Assembly (NCBI GenBank): GCA_024426085.1
Contig: CP087972.1
Location: 62,001-126,000, forward strand
DNA length: 64,000 nt
Reading direction: 5' to 3'
Source of the DNA: Rhizobium sp. RCAM05350
GTDB taxonomy: Bacteria; Pseudomonadota; Alphaproteobacteria; Rhizobiales; Rhizobiaceae
Part shown: positions 42,118 through 52,117 of the stretch, in pieces
Numbering within the stretch: position 1 is the first letter of the stretch
Layout of the letters: the number at the start of each line of letters is the position of its first letter
Program-made: the position numbers and the translations under genes
Notes under the pieces: model-generated
What the model saw: the letters and a program-made list of their open reading frames with translations, nothing else
What the model was told of the DNA's origin: nothing
Database searches by the model: none

Positions 42118-42230
42118 ATGTCTTTCCGATCCATTGTCGTTGTAACGGGTGCCAGCAAGGGAATAGGGCCGCGACTGCAATTGCATTTGCGCAAGCCGGC
42201 TACGACGTTTGCGTAAATTATCACTTTGAT
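42118..42230 (+). pseudogene. SDR oxidoreductase N-terminus truncated by an IS
   Basis: ATG 42118 gives MSFRSIVVVTGASKGIG and, after a one-base shift, AATAIAFAQAGYDVCVNYH: the Rossmann start of a short-chain dehydrogenase. Coding similarity ends at 42230, exactly where the inverted repeat of the next IS begins. The remainder is not found on the other side of the element. Confidence 0.8.
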
Positions 42231-43327
42231 GGCGTTGTTGCAGGGATCTGGCTTTGCCGGGTATAAAGTTTCACCTGGCGGACAGGATTGCCTGAATGCC
42301 GCACAAGTTCAATGACGCCCGCCGCCCTATGCTCCCGAGGCAGCGGCACCGGGTGACGAACTGGACGGAATACAATGAAGCCCTTCGCCGTCGTGGAGAT
42401 CTGACGATCTGGTTTGAGGACGGCGTGGCCGATTTTGGTCAGCGCCACGCCGCCTGACGCGGGGCGACCAGGCGCGATATTCGGATATTGCGATCGAAAT
42501 GTGCCTGGCCCTGCGGCTTGTATTCGGCCTGCCGCTGCGACAGACGCAGGGTTTTGTGCGCTCTATCGCGCAGCTGACTGGCGGTTCCATTTCGGCACCG
42601 TGTTTCTCGACCTTGTCTCGGCGAGGCGCGGTCTTGAAGACGGGCATCAGGAAGCGCCCGCCTACTGATGAGCCTGTGCATCTGGTGGTGGACAGCACAG
42701 GACTGAAAGTCTTTGGCGCGGGTGAATGGCTCGAAGAGAAGCACGAGACCAGAGGAACGCGCCGCTCCTGGCGCAAGCTTCAGCTTGGGCTCGACCTTCT
42801 CAGCGGTGAGATCCTCTGTGCCGATCTGACGCTGGAAAGCATCGGCGACACCACAGCACTCCCGGAACTTCTGGGCCAGATCGACGCGCCCGTCGCCCTG
42901 TTCATTGCCAACGGCGCCTATGACGGGGTACCCGTTAGTGATCTTGTCGAAGCGCGGTTTGGTGACCAGGTGGTGATCATCATCCCGCCGCCGAAGAACG
43001 CCGTCCGGAGCGTCAACGTGGCGCATAACCCGCCCCCGCGGGACCGTCATATCGACGTGATCGCAACCCACGGCAGAATGGGTTGGCAAAAATCCAGTGG
43101 CTACAATCAGCGCTCTCGGATCGAGGCCCGGATGGGTCGCTGCAAGACCGTCATCGGGCCGAAACTAAAGGCGAGGACCCTTGCCAACCAACGAACCGAG
43201 GCCGCCATAGGTGTCAGTATCTTGAACCGAATGAACAGGCTCGGCCCTGCCGAGCTCGAACGCGTGGCATGAGCAAGGTCACCGGTAGGGTGCTCTCCGC
43301 TCAAATTACGATCCATGCAACACGGCC
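42231..43327 (+). mobile_element. IS5-family (IS903-like) insertion sequence
   Basis: An element of about 1097 bp with 18-bp ends GGCGTTGTTGCAGGGATC (42231) and, complementary at 43310-43327, GGCCGTGTTGCATGGATC. These GG..GTTGCA ends are typical of the IS903/IS5 group. Flanking bases do not form a matching duplication, so one junction has probably been rearranged since insertion. Confidence 0.88.
42296..43272 (+). CDS. IS903-like DDE transposase (one frameshift)
   Basis: MPHKFNDARRPMLPRQRH and WTEYNEALRRRGDLTIWF are followed by a missing T near 42435, then ARYSDIAIEMCLALRLVFGL. Catalytic Asp is in HLVVDSTGLKVFG, second Asp in ANGAYDG and Glu in NQRSRIEARMGRCK. About 325 residues, full length if the single base is restored. 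Confidence 0.88.
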
Positions 43328-43462
43328 GTTGGATGCAAGGCACAGACGAAATGATGAATGCTTTCATAGACCGAATTACGGTCAGCAACGGATTCGTGCA
43401 TAAATGCCTTCAAAATCAGGAAAACCTCTCCACCTATCCGAAGCAAGTCCAAGCAAGGATCA

Positions 43463-44802
43463 TCATTGTTCGGAGAAGGCCCTGGACATACTGTCTGTCA
43501 CCGGCTTTGCGAGATAACTGAAGAATGTTCTCTCAGCTGTCTGAATCATCACCTCTACGGGCATGCCGGGCGTTGGAGAGAAACCGTGGACCCGTGCCAT
43601 CTCATCAGGGGAAATATTGATGCGCGCAAGATAGACGTCGTGAACTGCCACGCCCGCCTTGCTGTCCTGCAGGGCATCTGCTGAAATATAGAATACCTTG
43701 CCTTGAAGGACCGGTGTCGTCCGCTGATTGAGTGCGATCAAACGTAGGGTGGCGGCCTGACCCAGCTTCACGCTGTCAATGTCATTGCGAGGATCTGCGC
43801 TTCAATGATCAACGGAACCCCCGCAGGTAGTATTTCGAGAATTGCCTTGCCACTTTCGATGACGCCACCCGTTGTGTGGTAATGAATGCGGACGACAGTC
43901 CCGGAAACGGGTGCATTAATGGTCGCGCGCCTGAGGACATTTTCGGCCTCGCGCAATTGTTCATGAACCGTATCGCGTTCACTTTGTATCGATTGCAGTT
44001 GTTCGAGAGCTTCTTCCTGGTACACGCCTTCGGCCCTGAGGACTTCTTGTTGGCCCTTAACCATCTGCGCTTGTGTTTCCGCTACCTCTGCCTCAAGGCG
44101 ACCGATCTGTCCCTCAGCCTCGGCAATTGCCCTTTGTATGGCCTTCACCTCGTTTGCACGCACTAGCCCTTTGGCCATCAAGCCTTTCTTACTTTCAAGC
44201 TCATCCTTGAGTAGGTCCAACTGCCGCACGGTCGCGCTACCCTGCCGTGTGTACCCTATCTCATGAAATTGCAGGGCTTTCGTGTTCTGCTCAAGCAGGG
44301 AGAGTTCGCTGGATAGCTTGTGCTGCTGGGCCTTGAAATTGAGTTGCTGGCTGACGAGGATCGACCAAATATCCTGGTCGGCACGATGTTCGTTCAGCAA
44401 GCTTGTTATATCGAGAATGTCGGCCTTCTCGAATTGTGCCGTCAGACGCGCCGCTGTAACATCCAATCTTATGCGCCGCAAAAACAGCTCCCGTTTTCTT
44501 GCCTGTGCTGCGGTCTCATCGAGCCGTACAAGTGGCTGGTTTTCCACCACTTGATCGCCTTCGCTGACGAGAATCTCCTTGATGACGCCTCCCTCCAGAT
44601 GCTGCAAAATCTTGTTTTGGCCCGTGGCAACGAAACTGCCCTGAGCAATGACAGCTGCCGCGAGCGGGGCTGTGGACGCCCAGACGCCGAAACCACCGAA
44701 ACATACGCCCAACAGAACCAACCCGACCGTCGTCTGCTTCCAGATCGATCTTGGGACGTCAGCATACCATTCTATATCGTGGACCTTGGCGATGTCAGAC
44801 AT
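43463..44802 (-). CDS. Type I secretion periplasmic adaptor (HlyD/PrsE family; one frameshift)
   Basis: From ATG 44802: short cytoplasmic part, one membrane helix (TTVGLVLLGVCFGGFGVWAS), then the HlyD pattern GQNKILQHLEGGVIKEILVSEGDQV, a long coiled-coil hairpin (residues about 95-280, LSSELSLLEQNTKAL and QRAIAEAEGQIGRLEAE) and a beta domain (RRATINAPVSGTVVRIHYHT). A break near 43785 precedes RNDIDSVKLGQAATLR. About 446 residues. It starts 12 bp after the ABC exporter and bridges it to an outer-membrane TolC-like channel, which is not encoded here. Confidence 0.92.
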
Positions 44803-44814
44803 CTGCGCCGTCTC

Positions 44815-47375
44815 CTACTGCAGTTGATGACCGAAGACCCCGGACTCGATATTTATCCCCCGGTTCTCCAACGCTTTCAGAACGTCCGTGCGCATGCCAA
44901 ACAGCGCCACCGTTCCGTTCACCAACAAGAGTATTTTGTCGACACTTTTGAGAAGCGAGGGCCGCTGGGTGATGGTTATCACGGTGATCTTTTGTTCCTT
45001 CGCATGCTCTAGAGCTCAGGGCAAGGGCAGCGTCGCCTGCATTGTCGAGGTTCGAGTTGGGCTCATCCAGAACCACGAAATGGGGATCTCCGAAAAATGC
45101 GCGCAAGTACGATACGTTGCTTCTGGCCGCCGGAGAGGGGCGAACCGTCAGCGGCGACCACCGTTTCATACCCGTGCGGCAGGCTCACGATCATCTCGTG
45201 AACGTCGGCCAGCATGGCTGCTCGATAAACCTGCTCATCCTCGGCGTCCGTTCTCATCCGGGCAATATTGGCCTTGATCGTGCCGGGGAAGAGTTGCACG
45301 TCCTGCGGCAGATAACCGATATTCTCGCCGAATTGGCGCTGATCCCAGTTGCGCAGATCCATCAGGTCCAGCCGGACATTTCCGGAGGTTGGCAATATCG
45401 ACCCCACCAGCATCTTGCCTAGCGTGGTCTTGCCGGCGCCGGAATTGCCGATGACAGCAAGAGAATCCCCCGGTTGCAGGGCGAATGAGACCCCGTTGAG
45501 GACGACACGCTTCGTGCCGTGTGGCACGTAGAGTAGCCGTTCGACGTCAAGGCGCCCTTCGGGCTTCGGCAGATTGAGGCGTTCAAAATTCAAAGGCGAA
45601 GCTGTCAGCAACGCCGCTATCCGGCCATAGGCGGCGCGCGACTGGCTGAATTGATTCCATCCCTCGATTGCGCCTTCAATCGGCGCGAGTGCACGACCTG
45701 CGATTATCGATGAGGCAATGACCATGCCGCCGGTCAATTCGCCCTCAACCGCAAGATATGCCCCCCACCCCAGCATCGTAACTTGGGTTAAAAGTCGCGT
45801 ACCCCTTGAAATCGCTGATATTGCGATATTCCTGTCCTGCGCAATGACTTGCGCTTTCAGGGAGGGCGGCAGTGTCCTTTCCCCAGATCTGCACAGCTTC
45901 CGGTATCATCGCCAGCGCATTGATGATCTGCGAGTTACGCGTCATCAGAATCCAGGTGCAGATTGGCCTTCACCTGGGCTGTGTTTGCGTCGGCGAAGGG
46001 TGTGGCCGTTATGCGCTGGTTTATTTGGGTGAGAATCAAAAGCAAGATCGCCGTTGTCACGACGATAAAGCCTAAATGCGGATGGATTAGGAAAACAGCG
46101 AGGAGAAAAACGGGTGCGATCGGCGCATCAAGAAATGACAGCAGCGTTCTGGAGACGAGAAAGGAGCGAACTTGCTGAAGGTCCCCCAGCACTTGGTATT
46201 CCCGGCCATTGCCTTGCAGCGACGCGCGGGCTGCGGCGCTCAGGATCGGCGCGCCAAGTTGCGCGGCAACCTCCACGGCCGTACGCATCAGCACGAAACG
46301 CCGCAATGCGTCGAACATAGCTTGTAAAATGATCGCGCCGACGATCACGACCGTCAACATGATCAGAGTGTCGATCGAGCGGCTTGTCAGAACACGATCG
46401 GAAATCTGGAACAGATAGATCGGGATCGCCAGGACAAGCACGTTGCTCATGACCGTGAACAACATGACAATCATCAGGTTGTGCCGCACGGCGTTGATGC
46501 CTGCCTTGAGACTGGCAGTGAAGTCGATCGGCCCGAGACGCTTGTGGAACGTGCCGCGCCCGTTGCCCGATCCTTTGCCACCGCCACCGGAAAACGGCCT
46601 GCCAGCCAAAGGCGGATCGGCCGTAACGGGACCACAGTCGCCCTCTACGATCTTCATGCCATCGACTACCTTGACCTCTGGCACGCCGTGTGCCGACGGC
46701 TCGGCCGGGACCGCCTTGCTAGCAGCTGGCTCAAAGGAGGCGCGCTCTGCTCCCTGAGGCGGGGCAAAGGTATTGCGGACGCTATCGGGCGGTCGTATCG
46801 GCCCGCGCCCCCGCCTCGCTTGGCTGTCGGGATATGTCTGCTTCTAGTGAGGGTGCGCCCAAGCTGGCGTTCAGGCATTCCTCCACAGCCCGATCGAGTT
46901 TCGCACATACTACCTTCATATCGTCATATGCGCTCCGAGGTGGATTTGTGTTCTCTGTGTTGGCCTCTCTCCCATCCCTTGAAAGATCGGCGGCCACAGA
47001 GCCGCAGTCACCCTCTACGATCTTCATGCCATCGACCGCCTTGGCCTCTGGCAGATCGCGTGCCGAACGCTCAGGCCACGCCTTACTTGCCGGCTGGAAA
47101 GAAGGGTGCGCTGTTGTCAGCTGCGGAGCAAAGGTGTTGCGGACGCTATGGAGCGGCCGTATCGGCGGCTCCATAGCCGCGCTTGACTGTCGGGATGTGT
47201 CTACTTCTGGTGAGGGTGCGCCCAAGCTAGTGTTCAGGCATGCCTCCACGGCACGGTCGAGTTTCGCACACGCTTCCCTCATATCGTCGTCTGCGCTCAG
47301 GGGCGGGCTTGTGCTCCCCGTGTTGGTTTCCAGCGGTTCGGTCGGGACGGCCAGGCGATTGCGGATATCAAACAT
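44815..47375 (-). CDS. Type I secretion ABC exporter with duplicated N-terminal extension (about five frameshifts)
   Basis: About 853 codons against roughly 580 for PrsD-type exporters. The core has six membrane helices starting near NLMIVMLFTVMSNVLVLAIP, Walker A GNSGAGKTTLGK, signature LSGGQKQR and Walker B VVLDEPNSNLD. The first about 270 residues are extra and contain two copies of a module of about 120 residues: (D)DM..CAKLDRAVE.CLN.SLGAPS, then SVRNTFAP, then VDGMKIVEGDCG. The repeat is visible in the DNA too. No C39 peptidase motif. Breaks near 46790, 45960, 45870, 45085 and 45015. It exports, very probably, the products of the two genes upstream. Confidence 0.88.
46600..47330 (-). repeat. 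Tandem duplication in the exporter gene 5' part
   Basis: Two diverged direct copies, about 360 bp apart, of the segment coding DDM..CAKLDRAVE.CLN.SLGAPS through VDGMKIVEGDCG (copy 1 about 47290-47000, copy 2 about 46930-46630). DNA similarity is clear, for example CTCATATCGTCGTCTGCGCT against TTCATATCGTCATATGCGCT. It arose by internal duplication after or during acquisition of the extension. Confidence 0.75.
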
Positions 47376-47383
47376 TTATCCCC

Positions 47384-49383
47384 CTAGTATCCGAGCACGC
47401 TGTTCACCCCATCATCCGGGTGCGCATCGTAATCTGCTACAATATAAGGCTCGGACGCCGTCCCATCGGTCCTGCCCAGCATCGAATCGTCGAGGAAAAG
47501 TACGGCCTCGCTGACGAGCGCGTCCGAATCGGAACTGCCAAAGTCAGGCCGGTGCGATATGAGTTCGGCTTGATAGAGCGTTTCCTGAGAATATTGGTCG
47601 CCGCCGACATAGGTCCTTCCGAATGAATCGAGATCGACGATACCGGCGTTGTTCAAGAGCGCGTTAGAGCCGGTCGAAATTGACCACTTGGCATCGAGAT
47701 GGGGGTCAATCGCATCCATCGCGAGTGCGATTTGATCACTGTCGCCCAGAATGTTTGTCTGCTGGATAGACTGAATGTTGATGAGGTCACCACTGACATG
47801 AAGGACGCGCAGCCCCTCCAGGCCCGCAAATGCCTCATCCGAAAGCACATCATTTGACATATCCCTGTCACCGTCCTCAAGTGACTTGGCGGTATCCCGA
47901 TAATGTTGCGGTAGCGCATCAAACCGGTCCGGATTTCCGATGTTGGAGATATGCGCCTGATTCCAGAGCAGATTTTCGGACGAAGAGACCGTGCCCTCAC
48001 CAGTGGTCTGGAAACCGGACATGGCGCCAACGAAGTCGTTGTCGAACAAGATGTTCATCTGTTGAATGATGTTGGCATCGTAAACGGAGCCGCCAACGAC
48101 AATCAGGTCGTAGGCAAAGCCCAATTCGAAGATGGACGTATGGTTCACGCCGAGATTGTTGCCGCTCACGACGCTTGTCGTGACGCCGGACGACGAGAGA
48201 ATGCCGACGTCGTTGTCGCTCATAAAGATGAACTGCTCGATCCAGTTCACGATCATGAGGTCTCCCTCGATCTCCGTGATTGACCAGTGTTTCGGATAGT
48301 CACCGGCGCTTGCAGTATCGGTGTCTGGTTCCTTTGAGGCGTCCACACGTTCGAACGTTGCGCTGTTGAACAGCTCGTTGGCGTCACCGCTCGTCGAATC
48401 GCCAACCAAAGTCGTGATCGCATCGATGTCCCACAATGCGTTGATCTGGACGATCGCATTCAGCTCGACATGGTCACCGACGACTGCGGTTACTGTGCCC
48501 CCAGTCCAGAAGCTCTTCAAGAGGGCTTCGTTGACCAGAGTGTTTCCACCGCTTTCCAGATCGACCGAAACGTCAATGGTGACGGTTCCGTCCTCCGTCG
48601 TCGAGACGTTGGAGCTTGGCTTGTCCTCGGATTCCTTCTCATCATCGAAGGAGTAGTAGTCCTCAAGCTTCGGCGCCTCTGCAATCAACTCGCCGTTAAC
48701 GTATATACCTTCGATGGTGTCTGCAGTCGTGAACACCTGCACAGCGCCATCAACGCCTGCTGCGCTGGATTCGGCGACCTCAATCTGGCTAACAGTTGTC
48801 TTGATGACCGCGATGATTTCCGCGCTCGAACCGGGTCGCTCCAGATCGCCGATGGGCGATAGCGAGGCTGTGGCTTCTGCGCCTTCGAGCAACTCGGAAT
48901 TGTCGATGGGGTCGGGGGAAAAGACGAGGCTGTGCCCGCCAACACCAAAATAATCATTGTCGGAAAGGCCGACGGCCTGATTGATATAATTGACGACTGA
49001 TCCGGGAGGCTCGATCTCCGGCGGAGTGAATTTCGTTGTCCCGTGTGAAGGGGCCTCATATTTCGGCCAATCGTACCCTGCACTGCCAGGGAGCTTTCCA
49101 TCGGGGCTTTGGGGATGTATTTCGTCCTGGAACTCTGTCGGCCGAAAATAGGGACGCCAGAACTCAGGCGCGGGGACCGGTAGTCGAGTCCGGGCTCGTA
49201 ACCCAGCAACTGATAGGGTGCCGCGAAATCAGTATCGATGACCGGAAGCGGATCGAGTCCGGACTGGTCTGGATTGAAGGAGAATTCGGGATGCGCCTCC
49301 CTCAAGCGAGCGTCTTCGACGCTGATATGGAAAGCGCCAATGAAGTGGGCGATCTCTTCGGTGATCTTGTCCATGATCGTCAC
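47384..49383 (-). CDS. Large repeat protein, probable type I secretion substrate (one frameshift)
   Basis: About 665 residues, acidic, no signal peptide, no cysteine-rich or catalytic motif seen. Starts MTIMDKITEEIAHFIGAF; a break near 49175 precedes APEFWRPYFRPTEF. It carries repeats: SG.N.L.N.A.I..(G), a spacer, then [IV].G[DG]....N.I.Q.N.L.D.D.I. Clear copies include VVGDHVELNAIVQINALWD (near residue 303), IEGDLMIVNWIEQFIFMSD (370), VVGGSVYDANIIQQMNILFD (430) and VSGDLINIQSIQQTNILGD (528). Alternating hydrophobic residues suggest beta-solenoid or stacked beta structure. The gene ends 8 bp before the exporter start. Family not recognised; surface or secreted protein inferred from context. 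Confidence 0.8.
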
Positions 49384-49463
49384 GACGCGAAAATCCTTGC
49401 CGACGCTGGCTATGAGGAGAGCGCTCCAATTGTGCTACTAGGAAAGTGCTCCAATCCGGAGTG

Positions 49464-49523
49464 AACTGCGCAGCCGGGCTGCGCAGTTCGAATGAAGGTG
49501 GTTTCGCTCAAAGTGAGCGAAAC
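49464..49523. terminator. Two perfect hairpins between the two substrate genes
   Basis: AACTGCGCAGC/GCTGCGCAGTT (49464-49488, 3-nt loop) and GTTTCGCTCA/TGAGCGAAAC (49501-49523, 3-nt loop) stand 12 bp apart in the 152-bp gap between the low-complexity gene (stop at 49536) and the repeat-protein gene (start 49383). Neither has a T-tract on the transcribed side, so they more likely stabilise or process mRNA, or attenuate transcription, than end it fully. Confidence 0.65.
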
Positions 49524-49535
49524 TGCTTCATGGTG

Positions 49536-51268
49536 TCACGCTGCGTCGTCGTCTTCGCCGATAACGCTGCTCGTCAGGTTGCCACCAACCACGGTCATAT
49601 CGACCGCGTTCTGCTGCAGGTTGGCACCCATGACAATTTCCTGGTTGAAGGCGCTGATATCGACATTGGCGTTGGCCGCAGCTGAACTCGTGCCGGTGAC
49701 ATAGCCGTCATCGCCGTTGTTCGAACCCCAGGTGCCGCCGTCGCCTCCGGCGCCGCCATAACCGGTCAACGCCGTTCCACCGGCACCACCGGCACCGCCA
49801 TTACCGCCATAGGCGAAGCCGCCAGTGCCGTCGCCGCCGAAGCCATCGGCCCAGGCGCCACTCAGAGCGGTACCGCCTTCACCCGCGGACCAAGCGTCTC
49901 CGCCATAGCCGTCGCCCGAAGTGGCACTGCCACTGGTGGCACCACCACCATTTCCGGCACCGCCGGCTGCGCCGTCACCGCCGATGCCCGCGCCGATGCC
50001 CGCGCCAACGCCTACACCGAGACCTGCTCCAAGAGCGCCGCCGCCGTCACCGCCGTTGCCGGCATCCGATGCGTTACCGCTGTTACCGCCATTGCCGCCG
50101 CTTCCACCCGAACCGCCGTTACCGCCGTCACTGTCACCGCCATCGGCGTCCCTGCCGTTGCCCTTCGGTTTCTGGTAATGACCGGGTCAATCAGGCCGAA
50201 GACGCCACCGACCAGGCTTCCGGCATCGCCGCCGTCCGCGTCGCCGCCTTCGCCGCCTTCGTCGGCATCGCCACCATCGGCATCGCCGCCGTCACCGCCA
50301 TCGTCGCCGTCGCCAGCTTCGCTGTCGCCGCCTTCGTCGCCGTCACCGGCAAATGCAAGGCCGGCACCAAGACCCAGACCAAGACCGAGGCCAAGACCGA
50401 GAGCGTCACCGCCTCTGCCACCTTCGCCACCTTCGCCTTTGCCGCCTTCGGCCTCACCGGATTCGGCGTCGCCGCCGTCGCCATCGCCGCCATCGGCGTC
50501 ACCACCTTCGCCTTTGCCGCCAAATGCCAGGCTCGCCGCGAAACCGCCGTCGCCGTCGCCACCCTTGCCTTCGCCGCCTTTGGCTTCACCATCACCGCCG
50601 TTGCCGCCGTCGGCATCGGCATCGTCACTGCCTTCGCCGCCCGTGCCGCCCGCGGAGATGCCGTCATCCGCTTCGGCATCGCCGCCCTTGGCGTCGATGT
50701 TGAAGTTCACGGGGGCCTCGTTACTGACTTGGGCATTCTCGAGTTTGTCGTTGTCCTGAATGTTCGCGACTTGGCTGATGACGTTTGCGACATCATTGCC
50801 GGCGCCCGTGAGCGCATCGTTCAGGATGTCATTGAACTTGATGTTGAACATGCCTTCGATCGAGTTTTCGCCGTGCATGTCAATGTCGGCGAAGTCGTCA
50901 TCGCTGGGCTTGTAGCCTTCGAGGTCAACGTCAACGTCAACTTCTACCTCGACTTCCGTCTCCGACTTGTTGACGTTTTCGTTCTTGCTGGCATTGAAGT
51001 TGGCATTGCCGTTAAGGTTGGCATTGCCGTTGCCATTCAGGTTCAGGTTACCGTTACCGTTCAGGTTGCCATTCCAATTCTCCGATTCGCTGCTCTGCTC
51101 CTGCTCCTGCTCCTGCTCCGATTCACTGCTCTGGTCCTGGTCCTGGTCCTGTTCCTGGTCCTGGTCCTGTTCCTGTTCCTGTTCCTGTTCCTGTTCTTGG
51201 TCCTGTTCTTGTTCTTGTTCTTGTTCCTGGTCGCCGTCGTAGTAGTTATTCCTGAACTTGTCCGACAT
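49536..51268 (-). CDS. Extreme low-complexity acidic Gly/Asn-rich protein, probable type I secretion substrate (one frameshift)
   Basis: About 577 residues in blocks: MSDKFRNNYYDG; D/E-Q dipeptides (about 13-60); N-G-N-L/A repeats (about 64-95); EVEVEVDVDVDLEG strand; a normal-complexity segment (about 118-190) with NDVANVISQVANIQDNDKL; long GGD/GGE/DADGG tracts with GLGLGLGLG; after a break near 50175, more GGNGG tracts; and a C-terminus NANVDISAFNQEIVMGANLQ, then VVGGNL and EDDDAA. No signal peptide, no cysteine, very acidic. A glycine/acid composition and acidic tail suit type I export. No family recognised. Confidence 0.8.
51090..51231 (-). repeat. In-frame hexanucleotide repeat coding D/E-Q dipeptides
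   Basis: CTGCTC (Glu-Gln on the minus strand) and CTGGTC/CTGTTC (Asp-Gln/Glu-Gln) units run through 51090-51119 and 51130-51231, interrupted by SSESE codons. As units are 6 bp, slippage would lengthen or shorten the protein without breaking the frame. Confidence 0.85.
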
Positions 51269-52117
51269 TGTCGTGTCCTTTGTTTGGATCCGCGACAGCT
51301 TGACCGTTGTTCATCTTCTATACGGTCTTGGCCACGCAGAGGTTGAGATTGGATTATTGCTCGAAAAGCGGACATGCATCGCAAGACCGCTCACTTCTGC
51401 TTCCATCGTCGTGATTTGTGATTGAATGGTCCTCCCTAAAATGTTGATGAGAGGGCTCGTCGTTGTAAGGCATGCTGCACTGAGTTGACGCGCCCCATAC
51501 GCGGCCCGATAACTCAAGCCGCCATCGGTAGACTGTGCTCATTGCCGGGAGAAGGTAAGCTGCTACTTAGAGCTAGATACGTTGTGCTTGCTCTTCAGGA
51601 TGGTTGCACAGGGCGAACTGATTACAGACGCCAGATCTAGCTCAAGGGAATTAGGGGCAAAAAGTGAGCGCCCGCTTGAGAATCGCGTTTTTCTGGTAAA
51701 ATAGAGGATACTCAAGTGTTTCGACGCATGACGCGTGTGCCGCTATCCGTTCCGCCATATCTCGCATCATGGATGCCGGTGTGACACCGCTGCCGATACT
51801 TTGGTTACGTATTTTAGAAAGGTCGCAAAAAGGAGGTTGCCGATATCCCGTTTAACTCATAGTATGTAGCTGATTTACCCTTCGATGCCTCAAATTGGTG
51901 CATAAACGCGGTTTGCTCACGGTTTCTGCCTCTTTTGTTCGCTTTTTTGAGACTCAATGCCTCTCACGTAGCTCATTCGGTCTATTCCAAACAGAGGTTC
52001 TTTGGGTTAGGGTTTTCTAAAGAAGAGGGCGGAGACGGCTCCATGATATCATATCCGGGGGGTCACTCTAAATGACGCACACAGCGCCTCGCGTACAAGA
52101 CGTAAGCGCGAGATCGG
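51269..52117. other. Long divergent promoter region of the secretion locus
   Basis: This 849-bp stretch separates the low-complexity gene from the LuxR-fusion gene. It is less GC-rich than its surroundings and shows no convincing gene. CTTGAG (51675-51680) is inverted as CTCAAG (51711-51716) around a TAAAAT box (51697-51702), a possible regulated promoter. AAGGAGG at 51829-51835 resembles a ribosome site but has no good start codon. Its length suggests complex control or untranslated leaders. Confidence 0.5.

Noticed and set aside
41781-42266. 161-codon plus-strand frame before the IS903-like element
   Set aside because: It fuses non-coding sequence with a shifted part of the SDR remnant; the SDR start at 42118 in another frame explains the only conserved segment.
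44815-47375. C39 peptidase-type bacteriocin exporter
   Set aside because: The N-terminal extension lacks the Cys-His protease motifs (its cysteines are in CAKLDRAVE.C repeats), and no double-glycine leader gene is adjacent.
49920-50700. RTX calcium-binding nonapeptide array
   Set aside because: The glycine/aspartate tracts are irregular (GGDADGGDGDGG) and never keep the GGxGxDxUx register over successive units.
49780-51231. CRISPR-like array in the repeat-rich region
   Set aside because: The repeats are 3- and 6-bp coding periodicities without constant repeats of 20-40 bp or unique spacers, and no cas genes are present.
50069-51346. A 425-codon open frame on the plus strand opposite the low-complexity gene
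   Set aside because: It is the mirror of GGC/GCC and CTG-type repeats. It gives valine/alanine-rich nonsense, lacks a ribosome site, and the minus-strand frame has the sensible N-terminus and operon position.
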